The notes under the pieces were generated by a model. That model searched no databases and was not told the DNA's origin. It was given only the letters and a program-made list of their open reading frames with translations. DNA of 64,000 nucleotides. Origin: Ecdyonurus torrentis. Lineage: Eukaryota > Arthropoda > Insecta > Ephemeroptera > Heptageniidae. The stretch is from contig OX439133.1 in the NCBI GenBank assembly GCA_949318235.1, positions 7,320,137-7,384,136 of the forward strand, written 5' to 3'. Positions 10,236 to 19,928 of this stretch are shown piece by piece; the first letter of the stretch is position 1; each line of letters starts with the position of its first letter. The position numbers and the translations under genes were made by a program.

Positions 10236-10257
10236 TAAGGTTATAACTGTTTCAGAA
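10231..10257 (+). promoter_or_regulatory. Splice acceptor directly before env ATG
   Basis: A branch-point-like ACTAATA, a short pyrimidine-rich stretch and TTTCAG (ending 10255) lie two bases before the ATG at 10258. This suggests env is expressed from a spliced mRNA, as in gypsy and retroviruses. The acceptor also argues for the 10258 start over an upstream in-frame ATG at 10093 that lies inside ORF3. Confidence 0.5.
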
Positions 10258-12273
10258 ATGTTGGGCTTCTCTTTGCTGGGCCTGCTTATATTTGGAGCCG
10301 TCTCGCTTGAGGTAAATGGGGATAACAACCAGGGCCTGTTTTTTAAGAAAACCCAGAAGATGATCTACTCAGCGGATTCTTGGAACTTGGTAATTGAGTA
10401 CAGCACTAACGGGGCTAGAAGACAGCTGGACAGGATTATCACCCAGATTGCCAAATTCAAGGAACATAGTTCTCGGTACACTGAGGGGGTGGACACCACG
10501 TTTCGCTCTGGCGTACAGGCACTAATTACAGAGGTAATAAGTTCATTATCAGCCGAGGTCAACTTCATTTCGAACAATCTAAATGAGCTAGATTACATAA
10601 CTACGAAAAATCCAAGATCCTCGCGCGGGCTGTTTAATGGGCTAGGATATGGACTCCATTACATCACAGGGGTAGCTACAGATGACCAGGTAGAGGCTAT
10701 AAACAATCAAATTAAATTAGCCAAGGCAACCCAGGACAAATTATTGGTTAACCTTCAGGAACAACTAACATTCCTGAATGCATCAGCGGATACACTAAAG
10801 AGGCATGACTCTTTACTCCATAGCTTAACAGCGTCCGTGGAACTTCTCGAGGAGACAATAAGGACTAAGGAGGAAGCTACAACGGAAGCTATTGCCAATG
10901 TGGACCATCAATCGAGAGTATTGCTGGCAATCCAAACTACACATACCTTAGTTAAACACAACTTAATGGCTATGGATAAAGAGGTATCACGTCTGCAATC
11001 TATGGTTACATCCGCACAGCAAGGTAGGCTAACACCTGAACTCATATCACCCGAGTCCTTTTTACCTATCCTGGTGGAGATTTCCCAGCATCTACCCCAA
11101 GGTTATTCCCTACTTGGCCAGCCTAGCAAGGATGGTTTACCTCTAATATACTCATCAGCTGCGGTCCATTTCTATAAAACATCAGACAGCTTCAGATTCT
11201 TTATCGTGCTGCCTATCAGAAGTGAGTCCCGTGATTTTCAAATTTATGAGGTGCACTCCATCATCCAAAAGTATCCGGGGCAAGCAGGGGCTGTTGAAAT
11301 TTCACCTGATACGACTCTGCTAGCTGTATCTGCAGATCAGATGCACTACATCCTTATGACGCAGTCGTTTTTACAGAAATGTCAGACAGGTGCTGTAACG
11401 CTGTGTCCACCCGACCTACCAGTAAGAGGAATCGAGTTTCCGTCCTGCTCGATCGCAGCTTTCCGGGGTTTGAGAACAACTGCGGCCGAGTTGTGCCACA
11501 AAAGGATAACACACGAGCCATACTCTATCTTTGTAACAACAGCAAATAAGGGAGAGTGGCTTTACAGCGTGAGCGAACCTCTTAAGTTGTCTTTAAAGTG
11601 CCAGCAGATACATTCTAGCCCGGGGGTCACCACGTCGGACTGGTTAACTGTGGATGGTCATGGTTTTCTGTCGCTGGAACCAGGATGTACTGCGTACCAT
11701 ACTAAGCATACCCTGCTGTCACGAGCCATCTTCAGCAATCCTCATAACATAGCGTTTGGCGGAAGAGCTTACATCCACCGAGATAACTTCTCGATACCTC
11801 TGCTTCCCAGTGAACATCAAGCTGCTAAGGTAACATCATTGAGTAAATGGGAACCAATGTTACAGACCCTGAAGGCTCTAGATACTCAGCATACTCCGGG
11901 TATACCTCTGCACCTGGTGGAGGAGGAGCAAAAGCTGTACGACCCCTCGACCCTGGATCTGGCGCAGACCAAATCCATCTTGTGGAGTGTGGTGGGGACC
12001 ATTACGACTGGTATTGTGCTGTTTTTGGCAGTCAGAGGTGTGGCGAAATTACTTAAGTATTTTTGGCAGCTTAAGTACTCCAGACGATCGCAACCTGCAG
12101 AGCCACCAATCCCAATGGCCCCCTTAAACAACACCCTCTATGTTCCCCGACCACCTGTCATCATAATGGAAGAACCCGCTCGCATAGAACCATCTGCTCC
12201 CATGCAAAATCAGGTCCCAAACCCAAGTGTGATTGTCCCTAACTATTTCTACGGACCAATTCTCGAAGATTAA
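10258..12273 (+). CDS. env: Envelope glycoprotein, F-like
   Basis: 671 residues from the ATG at 10258; the frame is open further upstream (ATG 10093) only because it overlaps the ORF3 end. This start is chosen because a hydrophobic signal peptide (MLGFSLLGLLIFGAVSLEV) follows at once. A furin-type site RSSR lies at 120-123 and is followed by a Gly-rich hydrophobic segment beginning GLFNGLGYG, the arrangement of the fusion peptide in errantivirus and baculovirus F proteins. The downstream region is helical with leucine/valine heptads (fusion subunit), then a Cys-containing ectodomain. One transmembrane segment lies at about 574-600, followed by a Pro-rich cytoplasmic tail of about 70 residues containing YVPRPP. 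All parts expected of a class I-like membrane fusion protein are present and no break was seen; whether it is expressed or fusogenic is unknown. Confidence 0.88.
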   Translation: MLGFSLLGLLIFGAVSLEVNGDNNQGLFFKKTQKMIYSADSWNLVIEYSTNGARRQLDRIITQIAKFKEHSSRYTEGVDTTFRSGVQALITEVISSLSAEVNFISNNLNELDYITTKNPRSSRGLFNGLGYGLHYITGVATDDQVEAINNQIKLAKATQDKLLVNLQEQLTFLNASADTLKRHDSLLHSLTASVELLEETIRTKEEATTEAIANVDHQSRVLLAIQTTHTLVKHNLMAMDKEVSRLQSMVTSAQQGRLTPELISPESFLPILVEISQHLPQGYSLLGQPSKDGLPLIYSSAAVHFYKTSDSFRFFIVLPIRSESRDFQIYEVHSIIQKYPGQAGAVEISPDTTLLAVSADQMHYILMTQSFLQKCQTGAVTLCPPDLPVRGIEFPSCSIAAFRGLRTTAAELCHKRITHEPYSIFVTTANKGEWLYSVSEPLKLSLKCQQIHSSPGVTTSDWLTVDGHGFLSLEPGCTAYHTKHTLLSRAIFSNPHNIAFGGRAYIHRDNFSIPLLPSEHQAAKVTSLSKWEPMLQTLKALDTQHTPGIPLHLVEEEQKLYDPSTLDLAQTKSILWSVVGTITTGIVLFLAVRGVAKLLKYFWQLKYSRRSQPAEPPIPMAPLNNTLYVPRPPVIIMEEPARIEPSAPMQNQVPNPSVIVPNYFYGPILED

Positions 12274-12461
12274 TGTAACCCTAAGTGCCCCTGGCAACAA
12301 AACTATATGTGTGTTTAAAGAAGAAACAAAGTATGGACTTATTACCTACTTTGAGTGATATAATAATTTGTTGTTATTGTCGTGTTCACATAATGAAAAG
12401 AAGAAGCAAAGTATGGACTTATTACCTACTTTGAGTGAAATTGTGGTTATTAAATATGTGC

Positions 12462-12490
<29 letters not shown>
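12274..12490 (+). terminator. 3' region of retroelement with ATTAAA and A run
   Basis: After the env stop there is a 41-bp direct repeat (12318-12358 and 12398-12438, about 39 of 41 identical, beginning AAGAAGAA), then ATTAAA at about 12446 and a 28-nt A run from 12463. This resembles the 3' end of a polyadenylated transcript. No LTR-like sequence shared with the 5' side was found here. Poly(A) runs are common in this window, so the run could be accidental. Confidence 0.5.
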
Positions 12491-12493
<3 letters not shown>

Positions 12494-12761
12494 ACTAATA
12501 ATAATTATCTTTAAACTATTATTTTCTATTTTGGATAGATTGTATGGGTATTTTTATATTTTGGAGAATATAGATAAATATATATATTATTTTCATTTAT
12601 TTTGTTTCTGTACTGCATGAAAAGACTAAGAATTGAGTCGATTGAAGAAACAAAATAATTTAAGATGTTATTAAAATAATACCACATCCTTGAGACTGAG
12701 TAAACTCAACAAATGTTCTTTTATTTTGGTTTTAACAGGTCATATGTCAACTTAACTATGT

Positions 12762-12810
<49 letters not shown>

Positions 12811-13493
12811 CAAACATTCTAAAGTGACTACCCTAAGCTCAGCACTATTATGATTTGTTTATTTTTCGTCTCATATCATCCCCTTACGCCTTCACCCCAC
12901 CCGTTGGTCTATTTCGGGGGAAGGTAATGTCACGTGCAATTATGTGTAGCAATAATTAATATTATTGTTACACATATTTGCACAAATGACAAAATAAAGT
13001 GACTCAGCAAGGGATGAGTGGCGAGGCGCTCGCACGCACTAACAACTACAGGTCAAAGTGCGTGTGAGGTCACGAGCTCATCACTTGCGGGCCGGGGCGA
13101 TGCATACGCCGTTATCATTATTAATCTTCTCTCTCTGGTGAACGGGTGCGAGAGAAAGTGCGAGCGCAAGGGTGGAAGCCGGAATGTTAGAACCCACAAC
13201 ATGTAAGTTTAATCGATATACTTTTATATTAATTAATTATAATAGTTGTCATTGCATTTTGAGTGCACAATACACTGCAATTGAGACTACAGAACGGCAT
13301 TGTTTTATTTACCTTCGCTTCCCTCTCACTTAATGTTAGAATTTGGCACATATTAGGAACCAGTTAAGGTAGGTTAAAGCATAGGCCAGAGACGGGACCA
13401 ATAAGAAACGGCCCGTGACAATATGTATTATTTTTTATTGCTATGTTACTAGAAATATAAGTTTAAAACTGACCTCTATGTTTAACTCCACAG
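12491..13493. other. Spacer between retroelement and zinc-finger gene A
   Basis: AT-rich with a second A run (about 12766-12807). A less AT-rich island at about 12885-13202 ends in a consensus splice donor (GTAAGTTT from 13203) and could be a 5' UTR exon or promoter of gene A; its short ORFs are not in phase with the downstream exon. Homology to genes B and C begins only at the acceptor CTCCACAG before 13494. Confidence 0.4.
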
Positions 13494-15266
13494 AAAGATG
13501 ATGACAAAGATAAAGAGGTATGCAGAGAATGTGAGGAGCAACTTGATCATTGGTCCATGTTTCTACGTAGAGCAGAGAAAGTTCAAGAATTGTTTAGAGT
13601 TGCTGCTCAGCGTGATGCTGCAATCAAAGAACGCGCCTTGTGTGAGGAATTTGACATCAAAGCTTGCATCGTAAGAGTAGAGAGATTTGTCAGTGATGTG
13701 AGTGAGCAAGAAGTTGACGTTGAGTCCAGTGTAGTTTTAGAGAGCAACGTTGTAAGTGCCAATAACAGGGTAGTTACGCATGTTAACAAACTTAGCTGTC
13801 TCAAATGTCACAGAGATTTCCGATTCAATGCTCAATTAAAAGGTCACAATGATAGATATCACAGCTCAGAGCATGCTTATCAATGTACAATATGTGATAA
13901 GAAATTTAAAACTCAAAGGGACTTGCAGAGTCACTCTAATAGCCACTTTGAGAAAAGACCATTAAAATGTGAAATATGTTCAGCTGCATTTAAATTTCAA
14001 TCAGGTCTTAATAAACACAATAGCAGAGTTCATTCTGATAACAAACCATACAAATGTTCATTATGTTCACACACAAGTAAAACTGCTGGAAATCTTAATT
14101 TTCATAAATTATCAGTTCATTCCGATAACAGACCATACAAATGTTTGTTGTGTTCTTATGCAGCTAAAACCAAGGTACACCTTAATAATCACAAAAGCCA
14201 AGTTCATTCTGATAACAGACCATACAAGTGTACGCTGTGTTCTTATGCAGGTAAAATCAAATCAAATCTAACGTCACACACAACGAGTGTACATTCTGAA
14301 AATGATCTCAGGCAATTTAAATGTTCACTGTGTTCTTATGCAGCTAAAACAAAGCAAACTCTACTTTCACACAAAAGTGCAGTTCATTTGAACCTCAGAC
14401 CATTTAAATGTTCACTGTGTTCTCATGCAGCTAAAACAAAGCGAGATCTACTTTCACACAAAAGTCATGTTCATTCAAACCTCAGACCATTTAAATGTTC
14501 ACTGTGTTCTCATGCAGCTAAAACAAAGCGAGATCTACTTTCACACAAAATTCAAATTCATTCAAACCTCAGACAATTTAAATGTTCTCTGTGTTCTTAT
14601 GCAGCTAAAACAAAACCAGCTCTACTTTCACACAAAAGTCATGTTCATTCCAACCTCAGACCATTTAAATGTCCACTGTGTTCTTATGCAGCTAAAACAA
14701 AGCGAGATCTACTTTCGCACAAAAGTCAAATTCATTCCAAACTGAGACAATTTAAATGTTCACTGTGTTCTTACGCAGCTAAAACAAAGCAAGGTATATT
14801 TTTACACAATAACCAAGTTCATTCTGACTACAGACCATTTAAATGTTCACTGTGTTCTTATGCAGCTAAAACAAAGCAAATTCTACTTTCACACAAAAGT
14901 CAAGTTCATTCAAACCTCAGACCATATAAATGTTCACAATGTTCTTATGCAGCTAAAACAAAGTCAAAACTTCAAGTACACAAAATTGGGGTTCATTCCA
15001 GTCTCAGACCATTTAAATGTTCACTGTGTTCATTTGTTTTTAAATTAAAATCCTCACTAAATTGTCACATAAAATATGTTCATACAAATGTGAGAAGTTT
15101 TAAGTGTGGCCAATGTGACAAGACATTTAAATGTAAAAATGATGTACGTAAGCATATTATAAGTCACAGTGATTCACTTCCTTATGTATGCAGTCACTGT
15201 GAAAGAAAATTTAAAAGTAGATCAGGATTAAAGTATCACAAACTAATAATTCATACTAAAAAATAG
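13494..15266 (+). CDS. ZAD-type C2H2 zinc-finger protein A (17 fingers), N-terminal exon not seen
   Basis: Probable DNA-binding nuclear regulator. The exon begins after the acceptor CTCCACAG and encodes the second half of a ZAD-like domain: the CREC pair with the EEQLDHWSMF helix region, matching exon 2 of genes B and C. The first in-frame Met is at 13557, inside that helix, so translation should start in an upstream exon carrying the first CxxC pair. No such exon is visible between 12274 and 13493. Seventeen C2H2 fingers follow (C-x2-C-x12-H-x3/4-H). Fingers 7-13 are nearly identical, many reading CSLCSYAAKTK, and linkers are of the HSNLRPFKC type rather than TGEKP. Many fingers carry Ala where Phe is usual and a preceding Tyr, as in CTCF/REST-type fingers. 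The stop at 15264-15266 is followed by remains of one more finger. Confidence 0.8.
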   Translation, partial: KDDDKDKEVCRECEEQLDHWSMFLRRAEKVQELFRVAAQRDAAIKERALCEEFDIKACIVRVERFVSDVSEQEVDVESSVVLESNVVSANNRVVTHVNKLSCLKCHRDFRFNAQLKGHNDRYHSSEHAYQCTICDKKFKTQRDLQSHSNSHFEKRPLKCEICSAAFKFQSGLNKHNSRVHSDNKPYKCSLCSHTSKTAGNLNFHKLSVHSDNRPYKCLLCSYAAKTKVHLNNHKSQVHSDNRPYKCTLCSYAGKIKSNLTSHTTSVHSENDLRQFKCSLCSYAAKTKQTLLSHKSAVHLNLRPFKCSLCSHAAKTKRDLLSHKSHVHSNLRPFKCSLCSHAAKTKRDLLSHKIQIHSNLRQFKCSLCSYAAKTKPALLSHKSHVHSNLRPFKCPLCSYAAKTKRDLLSHKSQIHSKLRQFKCSLCSYAAKTKQGIFLHNNQVHSDYRPFKCSLCSYAAKTKQILLSHKSQVHSNLRPYKCSQCSYAAKTKSKLQVHKIGVHSSLRPFKCSLCSFVFKLKSSLNCHIKYVHTNVRSFKCGQCDKTFKCKNDVRKHIISHSDSLPYVCSHCERKFKSRSGLKYHKLIIHTKK

Positions 15267-15274
15267 AGTAGGCC

Positions 15275-15345
15275 TATAAATATAATTGCAAGCATTGTGG
15301 TAAAACAGTTCTTCCAAATAGAGAGATGTCATAGAGTTTTTTTGC
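15275..15345 (+). pseudogene. Vestige of a lost C-terminal finger after gene A
   Basis: Just past the stop of gene A the DNA still encodes NCKHCGKTV (about 15282-15310), matching the start of finger 13 of gene B (CKHCSKTF). The rest is degraded and runs into stops. Gene A therefore lost its last finger through a premature stop. Confidence 0.65.
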
Positions 15346-15596
15346 CATGCGACTATGAGCTCTATGAAAAGAACAGGTAAGATTCAAAGTCGCATCACAA
15401 AAAAAACTCTACAATGCCATTTCTATCCAAAAGACTTGATATCTAAAACCAAGAGTATCTTTTGTACAGTACTCATTTAGAAGTTCATTCAAATGTTCAT
15501 AGTTATCAGCAAAGTGAAATAATGTAAATCTTAGAACTAATATTGTAGTAATATGATATAAATATAAGAAAGAAAAAAAAATCGGTTTAAATTGCA

Positions 15597-15945
15597 AATC
15601 AAAGAAAAGTACTAATATGCTATATTGAAAGCTACGTATATTAGGCGAAAATCTTTAATTAATAGATACAAAAAAGGGGACGCAAAATTGCAAGCACAAG
15701 GCTGCTAATGAGAGAATTTTACTGCCGTGATTGAGATGCAATCAAAATACCTGATTTACCACTTCGTCAAGTTGCGGACACGTGTTTCGCCCTACCTACT
15801 ATCAATACATCGTAAACCATTAAACATAGCAGCCTTGTGCTTGCAATTTTGCGTCCCCTTTTTTGTATCTACTAAAGATTTTTGCGTAATATAGCTTTCA
15901 ATATAGCGTGCTTTAATTGCAATTATCTATTACTTTTCTTTGATT
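15597..15945. mobile_element. Foldback element, AATCAAAGAAAAGT ends
   Basis: Arms of about 120 bp in inverted orientation start with AATCAAAGAAAAGT and end with its complement; the inner arm parts share GGGGACGCAAAATTGCAAGC. A relative lies at 42247-42436 and a partial one at about 18940-19015. No coding capacity; a non-autonomous (MITE-like) transposon. Confidence 0.75.
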
Positions 15946-16090
15946 TGTAATATTGTAGTAATAGTTAATGATAATGTTCCTTGGTATTTTTTTTTTGTAT
16001 AAAGAACACATGTGCATGTCTTGATTAATTATTAGGAAAGGTTAAAACCATTTCGGTTTGAATTGATAATCAAAGAATAGGATATAGGAG

Positions 16091-16246
16091 AACCAACAAG
16101 CGCCTTACCACGATAAGGTCCGTAGCTTGGTGAAAATCTTGATGCCACAGGTTACACAAATATATTTACAAGTTTTAAGACGTTTCGAGGGCAACAGCCC
16201 TCGTCTTCAATTGCTTAGAGTATAGTGAAGGCAAGTTGGTTGGTTT
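16091..16246 (-). mobile_element. Small element with hammerhead-like core
   Basis: About 155 bp with weak terminal inverted similarity (AACCAAC... / ...GTTGGTT). On the minus strand, 16209-16179 reads TGAAGA, a 6-bp GC-rich hairpin (GAGGGC/GCCCTC) and GAAACGTC, the layout of a hammerhead core with a one-base-pair stem III. Position C3 is replaced by T, so it is probably an inactive relic. Confidence 0.45.
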
Positions 16247-16325
16247 GGGTTAGTCTTTATTATTATCTTTATTGTGGAGCTCTGTACTTGCCACTTCATA
16301 TATAAATATCACATTTGACTTTATG

Positions 16326-16488
16326 TTTACTCTAAAATACGGAAAAGAAAGTGCCGGAAAAGGGAACCATGTGATGGTAAAAGTGGGAGAGGAGTTGGTG
16401 CTAGCAGCAAGCTAGGCCTGAGCTACCTCCCACTTTTATTGTGTGTGGTTTCCTCTTCCGGCACATCCTTTTCCGCATTTTGAGTAAA
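16326..16488. mobile_element. Foldback element (MITE-like)
   Basis: Inverted arms of about 60 bp: TTTACTCTAAAATACGGAAA at the left and its imperfect complement at the right, both also containing GTGCCGGA and AAAAGTGGGAG. No ORF. Confidence 0.75.
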
Positions 16489-17964
16489 TTCACAAGCAAT
16501 AAATTTTTAACAAGTAAAGTGCATGTAATTCAAATATTATTTGTGCACCCACATGTGTATCTGATGTATACAGTAATCAGTTATTTTACAAATATTGTAC
16601 CTTTGTGTTGATTTAAAACTTAATTCCATTTTATAAGCAAAGCTGTGACATCATAAAACTGCATCTGCTATTTCGTGAATGGAAAATAAATTAGGAATCA
16701 ATAACTCCGGCCAAACGAACATTGATATTTAGTAATGTTAGGATATTAAGACAGTTTTTGTGTTCTACGCCTTTAATACCAGTGTATGCTCAGACTAAAT
16801 TTGAAAGACAAAAATAAATATATTATTTATTATTATTATTTATTTATTAAACACCAAGGTGTACTTATACATATTTATATACATATTTATATAGGTCTAC
16901 ATTTTTGCATATTGACTTAATGATAGGGTCCGAGATGGACAATGAAGTAAGTGGTACCTAGTACATAGGCCACTACATAATACACATACACATTTATCAT
17001 TACACTCGTGATATTCTTTAATTTGACAGATTACATGGTGGAAACCATGCACCGCATAACGGGTAAAAACATGCCTGTCTGTACAGTTTGGGCCTTTCCA
17101 CCCATTAATATTATTAATATTAAATGCAGGGGTATTATAGAAGGCCAGGCTGATATCTTCAGTTTTACTTAGTCTATCCTTAACAAATTTAATGTAATTA
17201 TCTGGTTTTAACAATTTAAATTTCACTTGTAGTTCCGTTACAAATAACTCCTCCCCTGCTAGCTCGAAAACCAGCCTTGACGACGTAAATTTTAAAAAGC
17301 AAAGTATCCGTTTTAAGTACCGAGACTTAACAGATTCTAGATTTTTGAAGTCTAAATTTTTGTATATTATTTAGGCCATAGATATATTAAAAAAAAATAA
17401 CAGTAAAAAAAAAATTACAATATTATTATTATTGTATTATTCTATTATTATGTATTGTCTCGACATGTTGATTGGATTTTTTTTTTTAATTTAATGTTAC
17501 TTCCAATAATTGTACATCTAATTTAATAACTGCTGAAATGAAAGGTTAATGAAAACCATGAGCAACAACTTTATCAAAGTAATTTTGTTTAACTATATTA
17601 TTGTTTCCTCTTTGTTGAAAAAAAAAAAAAAAAAAAAAAATCTAACATGCTTAAACTTTGTCATTATTTTTAATACCATTTCCCAGTAATAATTTTTACA
17701 AAAAGTTGACTTTATATTAAATGTACGTATGTTATGCATGAGTACTTTTTTGCAGATGTTCAGAAAAGTTCGGAAAAAAAAGTTATAAAAGTTTCAAGTA
17801 TGAGGTTTTCTTTGTTATTTTCATGCTAGCAACCATTTTTACCCACATATCATATCAATTTTGTAGTGGAAAATATGTATGTTCTCGATTTTTGTTGCAC
17901 AAAATAACTATAACTATATATATTTCATATATATTTACAAGAAGCGAAATGCATGTGTATATCG

Positions 17965-18120
17965 TTGTTTTTTGTCACGAGAAGCAAAATGTCAAACAAT
18001 GTAAATTGCTCACCCTAGTTACACATTTTTCTTTCTGTGACAAAAAGTGGGATACACATTTTGCATCACGTGATAAAAAAAGAGGTACATATTTTCTCTG
18101 CTACAACATTGATATGACAA
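17965..18120. mobile_element. Diverged member of the GTTGCGAGCAAAATGTGTA foldback family
   Basis: Repeated ACACATTTTGC / GCAAAATGT modules interspersed with GACAAAAA. Better copies are at 40489-40723 and 53755-53897. This copy has lost clear ends. Confidence 0.5.
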
Positions 18121-18719
18121 CACTAGTATACACTTAACTTAACCGCAATAGAATAAAAGGATCCTGATCCGGGATCCCAGATCCTCGAAAAAAATAAGAG
18201 GATCCAGTCCCTGCACTTAAGTAATTAAGGCACTTACTGGTTTCTCATGTCTTTGTTCTTTTAGCTATTTAGAATTGCATTAAAACAAAGAATAGTTTCC
18301 TCAATTTATATTTTTACGGCAATTAAAAAAAGCATGAATGATAGAAATAGGTTTTACACAGCTTTTTGTGCTGGAAAGTCAGACTTGGCTATTAAATTAT
18401 GTAGATAGAAAAACACTGAAAAATATGCCATATTGTCTGTTGAATGTTTGAAGTTTAGTTTTCAGCACAAAATGTAGACTATGTTGATAAAAGTTCCTTG
18501 TATATATATATTTTTTTTATCTTTTTTATATTACAAATGATGTTTGTTTTGTATGTACTTTTCTTTGCAAAAATACGTTTCCTGTGTGTATTTTTTTAAT
18601 GGTTTTTTGTAAGAAAGAAAAATAAACTAGTATTTTTACAATACATTTGTAGGCCTAGCATCAAATTTTGTACAACCTGTTAGTTTTATGAGCATATTGT
18701 TAGGTTCCCTGCTAAAAAA

Positions 18720-18912
18720 AAAGGGTTAAACGATTTAATATTGTGCCAAATTCGTATATTCGGTATATTTGGTATATTTTATTTAAACCCTTTACACCGA
18801 AGAAACAGTAAGATTTTCGGTTTAAAGGGTGTAAAGGGTTTAAATAAAATATACTAAATACACCGAATATACGAATTTGGCACAATATTTAGTAATTTAA
18901 TATACCCTTTAA
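18720..18912. mobile_element. Near-perfect palindromic element
   Basis: Two arms of about 85-90 bp (18720-18810 and 18823-18912) are inverted copies with few mismatches, separated by about 12 bases; landmarks are GTGCCAAATTCGTATATTCG and its complement. A foldback transposon or recent inverted duplication. Confidence 0.8.
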
Positions 18913-19322
18913 ACCTTTTTGTTTAGGAGGGACTTCTAATAAAGATTTTTGGGTACGTGGTATTTCAATACACCGTGCTTTAACCTATAAAATCTATTAC
19001 TTTTCTTTGATTATTGTTATTATTTAACATTTAACTGGGTACTTCAACATTTATATTTTAATAATTCAAAAACTTCTTGTGTGCCTACATGTGTTTTTGT
19101 TTACGTAGTTATTACTATTAGTTACTATTATACAAATACTGCACCTGCCTGTGTGTTCATTTAAAAATTAAATATTTTCATTGCAAGTATAAAAAAGTAA
19201 GGTAAGGGGTTATTATGTGTGACACCAGTATGCTCAAACTATAGATTTGTTAGATATACACATAAATTACAGACATTAATGTTTTCAATTTGTATTTCTT
19301 TTTAAAAATATGTTTAATAATA

Positions 19323-19660
19323 AAGGAAACGGTAGAATTACCAGCAAGGTCCTTTTTCCACAGTATAGAAGAAGTTCAATATGGAGAGTTCATTTTGGGG
19401 AAGTTCATTTCATAACTGAGAGCTTTCATCATAATAGGTAATGACATATATCAAAGAAGAGATTTACTTTTGAGCACATCACTGAGCAGTGTCTTGTCTT
19501 GAGTACAATTTCTTAATGTCATTCATATTATGACAAAAGCTCTCAGTTATGAAACAAACTTTTTTGTAACAATACACTGTGCCTCATGCAAGGCTTTGAC
19601 CTCTCCATAGAAGTTCTACTGTGGTAAAGCCATTGCTGGTAATTCTATTCTTTTCTTTAC
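19323..19660. mobile_element. Foldback element, TAGAATTACCAGCAAGG ends
   Basis: Inverted ends (TAGAATTACCAGCAAGG / its complement) and inner arms containing AACTGAGAGCTTT and its complement. Relatives or halves are at about 38007-38172, 43420-43870 and 47640-47790. Confidence 0.7.
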
Positions 19661-19677
19661 ATATTGATCCTAACTGC

Positions 19678-19712
<35 letters not shown>

Positions 19713-19883
19713 CTTAAATTTTTATAAAAAAAATGTTTGGTACCGTATATTTTTAATGTTATTTTGTATGAAAATAAAATAAATGAGTATTTTTTTAATA
19801 TAAATTTTTTAGTACCAAATTTTTATATGCTGTTAGATTACTAAGATATATTTATAGGGGTAATAAAAAAGTATATACCCAAA

Positions 19884-19928
<45 letters not shown>

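Larger units (their letters stand above)
1926..12490 (+). mobile_element. Env-bearing Ty3/Gypsy (errantivirus-like) retroelement, four ORFs
   Basis: In order: TATA/initiator promoter, about 715 nt of leader with a possible intron, gag, pol in the -1 frame, an unassigned ORF3, and an envelope gene, then a short 3' region ending ATTAAA plus a 28-nt A run. All four ORFs are uninterrupted, so the copy is young or maintained. Domain order protease-RT-RNase H-integrase places it in Ty3/Gypsy (Metaviridae), and the envelope resembles errantivirus/baculovirus F-type proteins. No repeated LTR sequence was found between 1-2685 and 12274-13490, and no primer binding site was recognised, so the boundaries given are the promoter and the A run rather than LTR ends. 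Base composition of the ORFs is clearly more GC-rich than the AT-rich surroundings. It sits 1 kb upstream of the first zinc-finger gene, in the same orientation. Confidence 0.85.

Noticed and set aside
10093..10257. Longer env start inside ORF3
   Set aside because: The upstream extension is Lys/Gln-rich shadow of ORF3; the signal peptide, splice acceptor and spacing favour the ATG at 10258.
13018..13206. 62-codon ORF as the missing first exon of zinc-finger gene A
   Set aside because: It has no CHAC motif, ends in a stop across the donor, and is out of phase with the exon at 13494.
13969..15048. Long alternative-frame ORFs inside the zinc-finger arrays
   Set aside because: They arise because the repeated 84-bp unit is free of stops in another frame.
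15750..15800. GCGAAACACGTGTCC on the minus strand as a third hammerhead-like core
   Set aside because: No CTGATGA-like block or stem II is formed; it lies in the centre of a foldback element.
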